From contig NZ_JADCSA010000002.1 in NCBI RefSeq assembly GCF_015070385.1, positions 186,001 to 250,000 of the forward strand: a DNA stretch of 64,000 nt. The letters are read 5' to 3'. The DNA comes from Nocardioides malaquae. GTDB lineage: Bacteria; Actinomycetota; Actinomycetes; Propionibacteriales; Nocardioidaceae. Positions 25,811 through 35,542 of the stretch are shown one piece after another; position 1 is the stretch's first letter; the number at the start of each line of letters is the position of its first letter. Under the pieces are notes generated by a model. It was not told where the DNA came from, ran no database searches, and worked only from the letters and a program-made list of their open reading frames with translations. The position numbers were made by a program, and so were the translations under genes.

Positions 25811-27222
25811 GCACCACCCACGAGGCCGGTTGGGCCCACGCCTCCGGCGCGCTGCGCGGACCGTCATGGCTCCGCGAGCCGGCCGACCCCAATGCCCTGG
25901 TCCCCGAGCTGTGGTCGTCGGGCGCACGCAAGGTCGACGGTGTCCTCGAGGTCGCCGGCGTGAAGGTGCCCGACCTGGTGGCCGAGCACGGCTCCCCGGC
26001 GTACGTCCTCGACGAGGCCGACTTCCGGGCCCGGGCGCGCGCCTTCCGTGACGCCTTCGCCGACTACGACGTCTACTACGCCGGCAAGGCGTTCCTCAGC
26101 GTGGCGGTCGCCCGGTGGGTGGCCGAGGAGGGCCTCTGCCTGGACGTCTGCAGCGCCGGGGAGCTGCTGGTGGCCGAGCGGGCCGGCGTGCCGATGGCCC
26201 GCGTGGGCTACCACGGCAACAACAAGACCGCCGCCGAGCTGGCGCGCGCCGTGGAGCTGGGCGTCGGTCGCATCATCGTCGACTCCTTCGACGAGGTCGA
26301 CCGGATCGCGGCCCTGGGGGCCGCCCAGGCGACGACCGGCGCTGCCCCCGTACGCGTGATGGTGCGGGTGACCGCGGGCGTCGAGGCCCACACCCACGAA
26401 TACATCGCCACGGCCCACGAGGACCAGAAGTTCGGCTTCTCCATCACGTCGGGCGACGCCCTCGAGGCCGTGCGACGCCTGCAGGCGTCGCACGGGGTGG
26501 AGATCCTCGGGCTCCACTCCCACATCGGCAGCCAGATCTTCGACTCCTCCGGCTTCGAGGTCGCGGCCCGCCGGGTGCTGGCCCTGCACGCCCGGATCGC
26601 GCGAGAGCTCGAGCTCTCCCTGCCCGAGATGGACCTCGGCGGCGGTTTCGGCATCGCCTACACCACCCAGGACGACCCCTCGACCCCCGAACGCCTGGCG
26701 AGGGAGATGACCGAGATCGTCGCCCACGAGTGTCGTGCGCTCGGCATCGAGTCGCCCCGGCTCTCGATCGAGCCCGGACGCGCGATCGTCGGCCCCTCGA
26801 TGTGCACCGTCTACGAGGTGGGCACCGTCAAGGAGGTCACCCTGGACGGCGGCGCCACCCGGCTCTACGTGAGCGTGGACGGCGGCATGAGCGACAACAT
26901 CCGGACCGCGCTCTACGACGCCGACTACTCGTGCACGATGGCCAACCGGCCCTCGGGGGCGGCTGCGCGACTGGCTCGCGTGGTCGGCAAGCACTGCGAG
27001 GCCGGTGACATCGTGGTCAAGGACGAGTTCTTGCCCGGTGACGTCACGGCCGGCGACCTGGTCGCGGTCCCCGCCACGGGGGCCTACTGCCGGTCGATGG
27101 CCTCGAACTACAACCACGCGCTGCGACCGCCGGTCGTCGCGGTGCGCGACGGAGTGGCACGAGTCATCGTGCGCCGTGAGACCGTGGAGGATCTGTTGGC
27201 AACCGACGTGGGTGAGGCATGA
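25807..27222 (+). CDS. lysA: diaminopimelate decarboxylase
   Basis: Last step of lysine synthesis: meso-diaminopimelate to lysine, PLP dependent. The fold III type is evident from Lys94 in YYAGKAFLS (PLP Schiff base), HSHIGSQIFD, DLGGGFGIAY and the C-terminal CEAGDIVVKDEFLPGDV active-site segment. Length 471 residues, normal for actinobacteria. GTG 25807 overlaps the argS stop by 4 bases, and its own stop overlaps hom by 4 bases. Confidence 0.97.
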   Translation: MSTTHEAGWAHASGALRGPSWLREPADPNALVPELWSSGARKVDGVLEVAGVKVPDLVAEHGSPAYVLDEADFRARARAFRDAFADYDVYYAGKAFLSVAVARWVAEEGLCLDVCSAGELLVAERAGVPMARVGYHGNNKTAAELARAVELGVGRIIVDSFDEVDRIAALGAAQATTGAAPVRVMVRVTAGVEAHTHEYIATAHEDQKFGFSITSGDALEAVRRLQASHGVEILGLHSHIGSQIFDSSGFEVAARRVLALHARIARELELSLPEMDLGGGFGIAYTTQDDPSTPERLAREMTEIVAHECRALGIESPRLSIEPGRAIVGPSMCTVYEVGTVKEVTLDGGATRLYVSVDGGMSDNIRTALYDADYSCTMANRPSGAAARLARVVGKHCEAGDIVVKDEFLPGDVTAGDLVAVPATGAYCRSMASNYNHALRPPVVAVRDGVARVIVRRETVEDLLATDVGEA

Positions 27223-28511
27223 GCAACAAGCCGCTGAAGGTGGCGCTGCTGGGCTGCGGCTCAGTGGGGTCGCAGGTGGTCCGGCTGCTGCAGGAGCAGG
27301 CCGCTGACTTGGAGGCCCGGGTGGGCGCACCGGTCGAGCTGGCCGGCGTCGCCGTACGCCGGTTGGACGCGCCGCGCGAGGTGGAGGTGCCGGCCGAGCT
27401 GCTGACCACCGACGCCCACGCCCTGGTGACGCGCGACGACATCGACGTCGTCGTCGAGGTGATCGGCGGCATCGAGCCCGCGCGTACGCTCATCCTCGCC
27501 GCCCTCGAGCACGGCGCCTCGGTGGTGACCGCCAACAAGGCACTGCTCGCCGAGGACGGTCCGACCCTCTTCGAGGCCGCCGCGAAGGCCGAGCGCGACC
27601 TCTACTACGAGGCCGCGGTGGCCGGTGCGATCCCGATCCTGCGTCCGCTGCGCGAGTCGCTGGCCGGCGACCGGGTCACCCGGGTGCTGGGCATCGTCAA
27701 CGGCACCACCAACTTCATCCTCGACAAGATGGACACCTCCGGTGCCGGCTTCGAGGAGGCGCTGGAAGAGGCCCAGGAGCTCGGCTACGCCGAGGCCGAC
27801 CCGACGGCGGACGTCGAGGGTTTCGACGCCGCCGCGAAGGCCGCGATCCTGGCCAGTCTGGCCTTCCACAGCCGGGTGAAGGCCGAGGACGTGCACCGCG
27901 AGGGCATCTCGGAGGTCTCCGCCGCCGACGTCGCGTCGGCCCGCGACATGGACGCCGTCGTGAAGCTGCTCGCCATCGCCGAGCTGCGTGACGACCAGGT
28001 CTCCGTGCGCGTGCACCCGGCGATGATTCCCCGCTCGCACCCCCTCGCCAGCGTGCGCGAGGCGTACAACGCGGTCTTCGTCGAGTCCGAGGCGGCGGGC
28101 CAGCTCATGTTCTACGGACCCGGCGCCGGTGGTTCTCCCACCGCCTCCGCCGTGCTCGGTGACCTCGTCACCGTCGGTCGCCACCGCCTGACCGGCACCA
28201 CCGGCGTGGGGGAGTCCGCCTACGCCGACCGGGTGGTCCGCCCGATGGGGGAGACCCTCACCCGCTACCACGTCGCCATCGACGTGGAGGACCGCGCCGG
28301 CGTGCTCGCCGCGGTCGCCCAGGCCTTCGCAGACAACGACGTCTCGATCCAGATCGTCCGGCAGGAGGGACGCGGCGACGACGCCCAGCTCGTCGTCGTC
28401 TCCCACCAGGCCACGGACGCCCAGTTGAGTGCCACCGTGGAGCAGCTGCGGGGCATGGAGATCGTCCGCGAGGTCACCTCGGTGATGCGCGTGGAAGGAG
28501 AGTCGGAATGA
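27219..28511 (+). CDS. hom: homoserine dehydrogenase
   Basis: NAD(P)-dependent reduction of aspartate semialdehyde to homoserine, the branch to threonine, methionine and isoleucine. The 430-residue protein has the Rossmann motif [12 protein letters not shown], the catalytic region [21 protein letters not shown] with [11 protein letters not shown], and a C-terminal ACT domain (about 350-425) of the type that binds threonine for feedback inhibition. It overlaps lysA and thrC by 4 bases at each end. Confidence 0.97.
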   Translation: MSNKPLKVALLGCGSVGSQVVRLLQEQAADLEARVGAPVELAGVAVRRLDAPREVEVPAELLTTDAHALVTRDDIDVVVEVIGGIEPARTLILAALEHGASVVTANKALLAEDGPTLFEAAAKAERDLYYEAAVAGAIPILRPLRESLAGDRVTRVLGIVNGTTNFILDKMDTSGAGFEEALEEAQELGYAEADPTADVEGFDAAAKAAILASLAFHSRVKAEDVHREGISEVSAADVASARDMDAVVKLLAIAELRDDQVSVRVHPAMIPRSHPLASVREAYNAVFVESEAAGQLMFYGPGAGGSPTASAVLGDLVTVGRHRLTGTTGVGESAYADRVVRPMGETLTRYHVAIDVEDRAGVLAAVAQAFADNDVSIQIVRQEGRGDDAQLVVVSHQATDAQLSATVEQLRGMEIVREVTSVMRVEGESE

Positions 28512-29575
28512 CCGTGCACCAGTGGCGAGGCGTGATCGAGGAGTACCGCGCCCTGCTCGACATCCCCGAGGGCACCCCCGCGGTGACCCTGCGCGAGGGC
28601 GGCACGCCGCTCGTCGACTCCGGCTGGCTCTCCGGCCTCACCGGCGCCGAGGTCTGGCTCAAGGTGGAGGGCAACAACCCCACCGGCTCCTTCAAGGACC
28701 GCGGCATGACCACCGCGATCTCCGTGGCCGTGCACGAGGGCGCGAAGGCCGTGGTCTGCGCCTCCACCGGCAACACCTCGGCCTCGATGGCGGCCTACGC
28801 CGCGAAGGCGGGCCTGAAGCCGCTCGTGCTGGTGCCCGAGGGCAAGATCGCCGCCGGCAAGATGGCGCAGGCCATCATGCACGGCGGACAGATCATCATG
28901 GTGCGCGGCAACTTCGACGACTGCCTGACGATGGCGCGCGAGCTGAGCGAGAACTATCCCGTCGCCCTCGTGAACTCGGTCAACCCTGCGCGTCTGCAGG
29001 GCCAGAAGACCGCTGCCTTCGAGATCGTCGACTTCCTCGGCGACGCTCCCGACCTGCACTTCCTGCCGGTCGGCAACGCCGGCAACATCTCGGCCTACTG
29101 GATGGGCTACACCGAGTACGAGAAGCGCGGGAAGTCCACCCACCGTCCGGTGATGCGTGGCTTCCAGGCCGAGGGCGCTGCCCCGCTCGTGCACGGTGCC
29201 CCCGTCGCCGACCCCGAGACGAAGGCCACCGCGATCCGCATCGGCAACCCCGCCTCGTGGGACCTCGCGGTCGCCGCGAAGGAGGAGTCGGGTGGTTCGT
29301 TCACCGCGATCAGCGACGCCGACATCCTCTCGGCGCAGGCCCAGCTGGCGGCTCACGACGGCGTCTTCGTGGAGCCGGCCTCGGCCATCGGTGTGGCCGG
29401 GCTGCTCCGCGCCGTCGAGGCGGGCGAGGACTTCTCGGGCAAGCGGATCGTCATCACCGTGACCGGCAACGGTCTCAAGGACACCGCCACCGCCCTGGAA
29501 GGCTTGGGTGAGCTGGTCGAGGTCGTCGTGGACGCCGACGTCGACGCCGCCGCCCGCGTCGCTGGACTGGCCTGA
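28508..29575 (+). CDS. thrC: threonine synthase
   Basis: PLP-dependent conversion of O-phosphohomoserine to threonine. Protein of 355 residues of the short actinobacterial class. The PLP lysine is Lys63 in [11 protein letters not shown] and the phosphate-binding glycine loop is in [12 protein letters not shown]. Coupled to hom by ATGA overlap and separated from thrB by two bases. Confidence 0.97.
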   Translation: MTVHQWRGVIEEYRALLDIPEGTPAVTLREGGTPLVDSGWLSGLTGAEVWLKVEGNNPTGSFKDRGMTTAISVAVHEGAKAVVCASTGNTSASMAAYAAKAGLKPLVLVPEGKIAAGKMAQAIMHGGQIIMVRGNFDDCLTMARELSENYPVALVNSVNPARLQGQKTAAFEIVDFLGDAPDLHFLPVGNAGNISAYWMGYTEYEKRGKSTHRPVMRGFQAEGAAPLVHGAPVADPETKATAIRIGNPASWDLAVAAKEESGGSFTAISDADILSAQAQLAAHDGVFVEPASAIGVAGLLRAVEAGEDFSGKRIVITVTGNGLKDTATALEGLGELVEVVVDADVDAAARVAGLA

Positions 29576-29577
29576 GG

Positions 29578-30477
29578 GTGGCGACCTTCGTCGAGGGGCC
29601 GGTGCGCGTCACCGTCCCCGCCACCTCCGCGAACCTCGGACCCGGATTCGACACCCTCGGCCTGGCGCTCGGACTGCGCGACGAGCTGGTCGCCGAGGTG
29701 ACCAGCGGGGGCATCGAGGTCGACGTGCACGGCCACGGGTCCGACGAGGTGCCGCGCGACGAGTCGCACCTGGTCGTGCGCGCGATGCGGATGGGTTTCC
29801 GGGCCATGGGTGCCGAACCGCCCGGGTTCACCCTCGCCTGCACCAACGCCATTCCCCACACGCGTGGTCTGGGTTCCTCCTCGGCCGCGATCGTGGGCGG
29901 CCTCGTGCTGGCGCGCGCGATGGTGGCCGGCGGCCAACTGTTGCTCGACGACGACGCGATCTTCCGGCTCGCCGCAGGGCTGGAGGGTCACCCCGACAAC
30001 GTCGCCCCGGCGATGTACGGCGGGTTCACGATCGCGGGCCACGACGGCACCCGGTGGTTCGCGGTGCAGGCCCCGGTCGACCCGAGGATCACCACCGTCG
30101 TCTTCGTGCCGACCGACCCCGTCTCGACCAAGGTGGCGCGCGGCTTGCTGCCCGCCGAGGTGCCCCACGCCGACGCTGCCTGCAACGCGGGTCGTGCGGC
30201 GCTGCTGGTGGCCGCCCTCGCCGGTCGACCCGAGTGCCTCCTCACCGCGACCGAGGACCAGCTCCACCAGGACTACCGCGAGGAGGCCATGCCGGAGTCC
30301 CTGGCGCTGGTCCGGTCGCTGCGGGCCGACGGCTTCCCGGCAGTCGTCTCCGGTGCGGGCCCCACGGTCCTCGTCCTGGCCGACGTCTCGTCGGTGGCCG
30401 ACCTGCTCGCCCGCAGCCCCCAGGGCTGGGCGGCGCACCACCTGGCCGTCGACCAGGAGGGCGCGCGGGTCGAGTGA
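29578..30477 (+). CDS. thrB: homoserine kinase
   Basis: GHMP-family kinase of 299 residues that phosphorylates homoserine for threonine synthase. The ATP-binding GHMP motif TRGLGSSSAAIVGGLVLA is at about residues 94-111, with the N-terminal PATSANLGPGFDTLG and C-terminal VSGAGPTVLVL motifs. GTG start directly behind GAGG in the thrC stop region. Last gene of the operon. Confidence 0.96.
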   Translation: MATFVEGPVRVTVPATSANLGPGFDTLGLALGLRDELVAEVTSGGIEVDVHGHGSDEVPRDESHLVVRAMRMGFRAMGAEPPGFTLACTNAIPHTRGLGSSSAAIVGGLVLARAMVAGGQLLLDDDAIFRLAAGLEGHPDNVAPAMYGGFTIAGHDGTRWFAVQAPVDPRITTVVFVPTDPVSTKVARGLLPAEVPHADAACNAGRAALLVAALAGRPECLLTATEDQLHQDYREEAMPESLALVRSLRADGFPAVVSGAGPTVLVLADVSSVADLLARSPQGWAAHHLAVDQEGARVE

Positions 30478-30502
30478 TCCCGCGCGGGCCCGGGCCGGGT
30501 GG

Positions 30503-30508
30503 TAGCGT
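30503..30508 (+). promoter_or_regulatory. -10 box and long leader of rho
   Basis: TAGCGT at 30503-30508, in a 185-base gap between thrB and rho, would start transcription near 30515 and give a leader of about 150 bases. Rho genes elsewhere are autoregulated through such leaders; no specific attenuator structure could be established here. Confidence 0.4.
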
Positions 30509-30662
30509 GAAGTTGCGCCACTCGGCGCACCCACCCGCCTCCGGCGTCCGCCACCGCGGGTGACCCTTGCTCCCGCCTCGTCGTCCCAGCACGACGCGGG
30601 GAGGGCGAAGTCGAGACCGTGCCGGCCCGGCGGGCCGAGGCACCATTCTGGGAAGGGCTCCC

Positions 30663-32729
30663 GTGAGCGAGACTGGCGACACCGGCACCGTGCCGAAGAA
30701 GAAGGCCACCAGCATCAACTCGATGCTCTTGGCTGACCTGAAGGCCGTGGCCCAGGGGATGGGCATCACCGGCGCTGGCTCGATGAAGAAGGCCCAGCTC
30801 ATCGATGCGATCCGGGCGCGCCAGGACGCCCACGCGCAGAGCGCCGCTTCCTCGAGCGCCGCGTCCGGTGCAACCTCGTCCAACGCGGCCCCTGCCGACG
30901 CGACCGGTGGCGGCGATGCCCCGGCGGCCCCGGTCGTACGCACCCGCACCCGCGGGCAGCGCACGGCACGCGCTCAGGCCGCGACTCCCGACGGCAGCGC
31001 GTCCGCTGGCAGTGCACCCGACGTCAGTGCGCCCAACGCCGGCGTCCAGGACGCTGGTGGTCAGGACGCTGCCCCGCAGCCGGGCGCGCAGGCGCCGGAG
31101 TCGGACAGCCAGTCGAAGGACGGCTCGAAGAAGAGCGGCAAGCAGGACGCCCCGAAGCAGGGCGGCAAGCAGGACAGCCAGAAGCAGGACGGTCAGAAGC
31201 AGGACGGCCAGAAGCAGAAGGACTCGCGCAAGAACGGCCAGTCCCGCAACGACCAGTCGAAGAACGACCAGTCCAGGGACGGGCAGGCGAAGAACGACCA
31301 GTCCAAGGACGGCGAGCGGCGTGGCGGCAAGGGCCAGAACCAGGGCCAGAACCAGAACCAGGGCCAGAACCAGAGTCAGGACGACCGGAACCGCCAGGAC
31401 CGTGACCAGGACCGGAACCAACAGGACCGGAACCAGCAGGACCGCGGCCGGCAGGATCGCGACGGTGGCCCCGACGACGACGGTGACGACGAGGCCGGTG
31501 GTCGGCGCAGCCGGCGCCGCCGTGGGCGCGACCGCAGCAGCGCTGGCAGACCCGGGCGCAGCGAGCCGGACACCACGATCCTCGAGGACGACGTCCTGGT
31601 GCCCGCCGCGGGCATCCTCGACGTGCTGGACAACTACGCGTTCGTGCGCACGAGCGGCTACCTGCCGGGCTCCGACGACGTCTACCTCTCGCTCTCGATG
31701 GTGCGCAAGTACGGCCTGCGCCGTGGCGACGCGCTGGTGGGCCAGGTGCGGCACCCGCGTGAGGGCGAGCGCCGCGAGAAGTTCAACCCGATGGTGCGCA
31801 TCGACTCCGTGAACGGCATGGACCCCGAGGCGGCGGCCGAGCGACCCCACTTCGCCGACTTCACGCCGATCCACCCGGCCGAGCGGTTGCGCCTGGAGTC
31901 CGACCGGGACAACCTGCTCGGACGCGTCGTCGACGTGGCCGCCCCCATCGGCAAGGGACAGCGCGGCCTGGTCGTGGCGCCGCCCCGCTCGGGCAAGACC
32001 GAGGTCGTGGGCGAGATCGCGAGCTCGGTGAGCCGCAACAACCCCGAGTGCCACCTGATGGTCGTGCTGATCGACGAGCGCCCCGAGGAGGTCACCGACT
32101 ACCAGCGCTCCGTGCGCGGGGAGGTCATCGCTTCCACCTTCGACAGGCCGGCCGGCGACCACATCCTGATCGCCGAGCTCGCCGTGGAGCGCGCGAAGCG
32201 CCTCGTGGAGCTGGGGCACGACGTGGTCGTGCTGATGGACTCCCTCACCAGCCTCGGGCGGGCGTACACGTCCCTGGCCCCCGGGCAGGGCAAGGTCATC
32301 GGCGGGGGAGTCGACGCGGCCGCGCTCCACCCCGCCAAGCAGCTCTTCGGTGCGGCGCGCAACGTCGAGGACGGCGGCTCGCTCACCATCCTGGCCACGG
32401 CCATCGTCGAGACGGGCTCGTCCTCGGACGCCGCGATCTTCGAGGAGTTCGCGGGCACCGCCAACATGGAGCTGGTGCTGCGTGGCGAGCTCGCGCGGCG
32501 ACGGATCTTCCCGCCGGTCGACGTGGCGGCCTCCTCGACCCGCCGCGAGGAGCACCTGCTCGGGGCCGAGGAGCAGGAGATCCTTCTCAAGCTGCGCACG
32601 GCCCTGATGGACGTCGAGCCGCTGACCGCGCTGGAGGCCGTCCTGGCCCGGATGAACGCGACGCAGTCCAACGTCGAGTTCCTGACCCAGGTCCAGAAGG
32701 CGTCGGCCAGCGACCTGGTCCGCCGCTGA
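30663..32729 (+). CDS. rho: transcription termination factor Rho
   Basis: Hexameric RNA helicase that ends transcription. Protein of 688 residues, well above the 419 of E. coli, because of an insert of about 250 residues in the N-terminal domain. Residues 20-55 form the Rho_N helical domain (INSMLLADLKAVAQGMGI). Residues about 58-310 are low-complexity, rich in Gln, Asn, Asp, Lys and Arg. The RNA-binding CSD (DVLDNYAFVRTSGYLPG) starts near 318. The ATPase has Walker A PPRSGKTEV (about 441-447), LIDERPEEV, the Q-loop SLGRAYTS and the arginine-finger ARNVEDGGSLTI. GTG 30663 is the chosen start. Large inserts of this kind are typical of actinobacterial Rho. Confidence 0.96.
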   Translation: MSETGDTGTVPKKKATSINSMLLADLKAVAQGMGITGAGSMKKAQLIDAIRARQDAHAQSAASSSAASGATSSNAAPADATGGGDAPAAPVVRTRTRGQRTARAQAATPDGSASAGSAPDVSAPNAGVQDAGGQDAAPQPGAQAPESDSQSKDGSKKSGKQDAPKQGGKQDSQKQDGQKQDGQKQKDSRKNGQSRNDQSKNDQSRDGQAKNDQSKDGERRGGKGQNQGQNQNQGQNQSQDDRNRQDRDQDRNQQDRNQQDRGRQDRDGGPDDDGDDEAGGRRSRRRRGRDRSSAGRPGRSEPDTTILEDDVLVPAAGILDVLDNYAFVRTSGYLPGSDDVYLSLSMVRKYGLRRGDALVGQVRHPREGERREKFNPMVRIDSVNGMDPEAAAERPHFADFTPIHPAERLRLESDRDNLLGRVVDVAAPIGKGQRGLVVAPPRSGKTEVVGEIASSVSRNNPECHLMVVLIDERPEEVTDYQRSVRGEVIASTFDRPAGDHILIAELAVERAKRLVELGHDVVVLMDSLTSLGRAYTSLAPGQGKVIGGGVDAAALHPAKQLFGAARNVEDGGSLTILATAIVETGSSSDAAIFEEFAGTANMELVLRGELARRRIFPPVDVAASSTRREEHLLGAEEQEILLKLRTALMDVEPLTALEAVLARMNATQSNVEFLTQVQKASASDLVRR
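31114..31470 (+). repeat. low-complexity coding repeats in rho
   Basis: Imperfect short repeats encode KQDGQK (around 31180-31215), NDQSK (31240-31310), GQNQ (31333-31375) and QDRNQ (31395-31450) units. The reading frame stays open and codon use remains GC-rich, so the block is coding, but it is prone to slippage and length variation between strains. Confidence 0.8.
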
Positions 32730-32740
32730 GGGCTACCTGA

Positions 32741-32783
32741 AATGCGGTAAGCGCCTGCGTGGTCAGTCACTGCTTGCCGCATT
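32741..32783 (+). terminator. hairpin downstream of rho
   Basis: Stem AATGCGGTAAGC / GCTTGCCGCATT, 12 bp with one U-G pair and a 19-base loop, starting 12 bases after the rho stop. No T-run follows. It may terminate rho or stabilise its 3' end. A TAGGCT -10 box for the next gene follows at 32810-32815. Confidence 0.5.
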
Positions 32784-32853
32784 CGGCGGCGTACGGCGCC
32801 GGAGTTTCCTAGGCTCGTGGCACCACCCCTCTGTTGAAGGAGCACCTTCGCCC

Positions 32854-33219
32854 ATGGCACACATCCTCGTCGCCGATGACGACGTCGACATCCGTGAGCT
32901 GGTGGAGTTCAAGCTCTCGATGCTCGGCCACGAGGTGGTGGCTGTGGCTGACGGGACCTCCGCTGTCGAGGAGGTGCGTCGACGTCGTCCCGACCTGGCC
33001 GTCCTGGACGTGATGATGCCCGGCATGTCGGGCCTGGAGGCGGTGCGGGTGATCCGCGAGGACCCTGACCTCAACGACCTCCCCGTCATCCTGCTGACGG
33101 CCCGCGCCCAGGAGTCCGACCGGGAGACCGGGCTCGGCTCCGGTGCCGACGACTACGTCACCAAGCCCTTCAGCCCGCGCGAGCTCGCCTCACGTGTGGA
33201 GGCGCTCCTCAACCGTTGA
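32854..33219 (+). CDS. single-domain response regulator (CheY-like)
   Basis: Stand-alone receiver domain of 121 residues with no output domain. The acidic pocket (Asp8-Asp10), phospho-acceptor Asp52 (LAVLDVMMPG), Thr82 and Lys104 (YVTKPFSP) are all present, so it should be phosphorylatable. Its partner kinase is not adjacent and its output is unknown. It has its own promoter-like TAGGCT (32810-32815) and a GAAGGAG ribosome binding site. It stands between rho and rpmE, which are direct neighbours in M. tuberculosis. Confidence 0.9.
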   Translation: MAHILVADDDVDIRELVEFKLSMLGHEVVAVADGTSAVEEVRRRRPDLAVLDVMMPGMSGLEAVRVIREDPDLNDLPVILLTARAQESDRETGLGSGADDYVTKPFSPRELASRVEALLNR

Positions 33220-33325
33220 GGGGTCGGATTCGCGAGCCTGCCCGTCGCAGTGGCAGAATTGATCCTTGGTACCGGCTCACGTACGTGCACAAGGCAGTGC
33301 GACCCGGCGACCACGAGAGGAAACC

Positions 33326-33532
33326 ATGAAGAAGGACATCCACCCGGAGTACGTCGAGACCCAGGTGACCTGCACCTGTGGCGCGTCGTTCACCACCCGC
33401 AGCACTGCCACGTCCGGCACCATGCACGCCGACGTCTGCTCGCAGTGCCACCCGTTCTACACCGGCAAGCAGAAGATCCTCGACACCGGCGGTCGCGTCG
33501 CCCGCTTCGAGGCCCGCTACGGCAAGAAGTGA
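33326..33532 (+). CDS. rpmE: 50S ribosomal protein bL31
   Basis: Ribosomal protein of 68 residues. It is the zinc-binding C+ form: Cys16, Cys18, Cys38 and Cys41 make the CxC...CxxC site. Its zinc-free paralogue is usually expressed under zinc starvation from another locus. GAGAGGAAACC provides the ribosome binding site before ATG 33326. A strong terminator follows. Confidence 0.97.
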   Translation: MKKDIHPEYVETQVTCTCGASFTTRSTATSGTMHADVCSQCHPFYTGKQKILDTGGRVARFEARYGKK

Positions 33533-33540
33533 TCGTCCGG

Positions 33541-33577
33541 CGGACGCCGGTCACCACGTGTGGGTGACCGGCGTCCG
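33541..33577 (+). terminator. terminator after rpmE
   Basis: Perfect 15-bp stem CGGACGCCGGTCACC / GGTGACCGGCGTCCG with a 7-base loop, 8 bases after the rpmE stop. Confidence 0.88.
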
Positions 33578-33630
33578 TCCATTTGCCCGACCGGTGACGG
33601 CTCGGGTCGCCCGTCCCGCAGGAGTGTCCG

Positions 33631-34701
33631 TTGTTCGAGGCCGTCGAAGGCATGTTGGCTGAGCACGCCGAGCTCGAGGAGCGTCTCGCCGCGCCCGAGA
33701 CGCACGCCGACCAACGGCTGGCCAAGCGCCTCAACCAGCGCTACGCCGAGCTCTCCGCGGTCATCGCGAGCTGGCGCGAGTGGCAGGGGCTGGTCGACGA
33801 CCTCGCCGCTGCCCGCGAGCTGGCCGACGACCCCGAGCTCGCCCGCGAGGCCGACAGCCTGGCCGAGCGCATCCCGGTGGCCGAGGAACGGCTGCGTCGA
33901 CTGCTGGTGCCGCGTGACCCCGCGGACTCCAAGGACGCCCTGCTGGAGATCAAGTCGGGGGAGGGCGGCGAGGAGTCGGCGCTCTTCGCCGCCGACCTGC
34001 TGCGCATGTACTCCCGCTACGCCGATCGCGCCGGCTGGAGCGTCGAGGTCCTCGACTCCACGGGCTCAGACCTCGGCGGCTTCAAGTCCGTCACGGTCGC
34101 TGTCAAGACCCGTGGCGCGGTGGAGCCCGGGGGCGCCCCGTACGCCCAGCTCAAGTTCGAGGGTGGTGTGCACCGTGTGCAGCGGGTCCCGGTCACGGAG
34201 TCCCAGGGCCGGGTGCACACGTCGGCCGCCGGCGTCCTGGTGATGCCGGAGGCGGAGCAGGTCGACGTCAGCATCGACGACAACGACCTGCGCATCGACG
34301 TCTTCCGCAGCTCCGGACCCGGAGGTCAGAGCGTCAACACGACCGACTCCGCGGTCCGCATCACCCATCTGCCGAGCGGCATCGTGGTCAGCTGCCAGAA
34401 CGAGAAGAGCCAGCTGCAGAACAAGGAGCAGGCGCTGCGCATCCTGCGGGCCCGGTTGCTCCAGGCCGCGCAGGACGCCGCCGCGGCCGAGGCCTCCGAG
34501 GCGCGCCGCTCCCAGGTGCGTACGGTCGACCGCTCCGAGCGGATCCGCACCTACAACTTCCCGGAGAACCGCGTCTCCGACCACCGCACCGGCTACAAGG
34601 CGCACAACCTCGACCAGGTGCTCGACGGTGATCTCGGTCCGGTGCTCGAGTCCTGCGTCTCGGCCGACCTCGCTGCCCGACTCGCCGCCCTGGAGGAGTG
34701 A
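33631..34701 (+). CDS. prfA: peptide chain release factor 1
   Basis: Recognises UAA and UAG stop codons and hydrolyses peptidyl-tRNA. Protein of 356 residues. The tripeptide PVT (in [16 protein letters not shown]) is the RF1 type of stop-codon anticodon (P-x-T), and GGQ is at residues 231-233 in [17 protein letters not shown]. The GGQ glutamine is the substrate of PrmC, encoded next. The start is a TTG at 33631, 8 bases after CAGGAG, an uncommon start codon. Confidence 0.97.
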   Translation: MFEAVEGMLAEHAELEERLAAPETHADQRLAKRLNQRYAELSAVIASWREWQGLVDDLAAARELADDPELAREADSLAERIPVAEERLRRLLVPRDPADSKDALLEIKSGEGGEESALFAADLLRMYSRYADRAGWSVEVLDSTGSDLGGFKSVTVAVKTRGAVEPGGAPYAQLKFEGGVHRVQRVPVTESQGRVHTSAAGVLVMPEAEQVDVSIDDNDLRIDVFRSSGPGGQSVNTTDSAVRITHLPSGIVVSCQNEKSQLQNKEQALRILRARLLQAAQDAAAAEASEARRSQVRTVDRSERIRTYNFPENRVSDHRTGYKAHNLDQVLDGDLGPVLESCVSADLAARLAALEE

Positions 34702-34702
34702 C

Positions 34703-35542
34703 GTGCTGCTCCGTGACGGTCGCCGGAGATGGGGGAGCAGGCTCGCCGAGGCGGGCGTGGAGTCCCCGGACTCCGACGTGACCCTGCTGCTCTGCCACGT
34801 GCTGGACACCTCGCCCGGCCGTCTGGTCCTCGTCGACGACCTCTCCGACGACCAGGTCGCCGAGATGGAGCGTCTGGTCGCCCAGCGCGCCGAGCGGGTT
34901 CCGCTGCAGCACCTCACCGGACGGGCGTTCTTCCGCCACGTCGAGCTCGAGGTGGGCCCCGGTGTCTTCGTGCCCCGTCCGGAGACCGAGCTGCTGGCCG
35001 GGTGGGCCGTGGAGGCCTGCGCCGAGCTGGCCGAACCCGTCGTGCTCGACCTCTGCACCGGCTCCGGTGCGATCGCCCGGGCGGTGGCCGACGAGGTGCC
35101 CACGGCGCGCGTGCACGCGGTCGAGCTCGACCCCGACGCGCACCGGTGGGCCGAGCGCAACCTGGCCGGCACCGGGGTCGACCTCCGGCTCGGCGACATG
35201 GCGACCGCCTTCGACGACCTGCTCGGCACGGTCGACGTGGTGGTGTGCAACCCGCCCTACATCCCCTTCGAGGCGTGGGAGTCGGTCGCCGTGGAGGCCC
35301 GTGACCACGACCCCCACCTCGCGCTCTTCTCCGGGCAGGACGGGCTCGACGCGATGCGTACGCTCGAGCGGCGCGCAGCCGAGCTGCTGCGTCCGGGGGG
35401 AGTGGTGGGCGCCGAGCACGCCGACGTCCAGGGCGAGAGCGCCCCGGGCGTCTTCGTGTCCACCGGCCGGTGGAGCGACGTGCGCGACCACCGCGACCTT
35501 GCCGGTCGTGCGCGTTTCGTCACGGCGCGACTGGCACGATGA
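34703..35542 (+). CDS. prmC: release factor glutamine methyltransferase PrmC
   Basis: S-adenosylmethionine-dependent enzyme that methylates the GGQ glutamine of RF1 and RF2. Protein of 279 residues. N-terminal helical substrate-binding domain with FFRHVELEVGPGVFVPRPETELL, SAM motif VLDLCTGSGAIA and catalytic NPPY at 183-186. GTG 34703 starts one base after the prfA stop and uses the GGAGGAG inside the end of prfA as ribosome binding site. Overlaps sua5 by 4 bases. Confidence 0.96.
   Translation: MLLRDGRRRWGSRLAEAGVESPDSDVTLLLCHVLDTSPGRLVLVDDLSDDQVAEMERLVAQRAERVPLQHLTGRAFFRHVELEVGPGVFVPRPETELLAGWAVEACAELAEPVVLDLCTGSGAIARAVADEVPTARVHAVELDPDAHRWAERNLAGTGVDLRLGDMATAFDDLLGTVDVVVCNPPYIPFEAWESVAVEARDHDPHLALFSGQDGLDAMRTLERRAAELLRPGGVVGAEHADVQGESAPGVFVSTGRWSDVRDHRDLAGRARFVTARLAR

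Noticed and set aside
31114-31470. Repeats in rho that look like an array
   Set aside because: They are short, irregular and in frame inside a conserved gene; no CRISPR-type repeat-spacer pattern.
33226-33251. SigR-like promoter upstream of rpmE, as known in Streptomyces
   Set aside because: GGATT is followed after 18 bases by AGT rather than GTT; both elements deviate.
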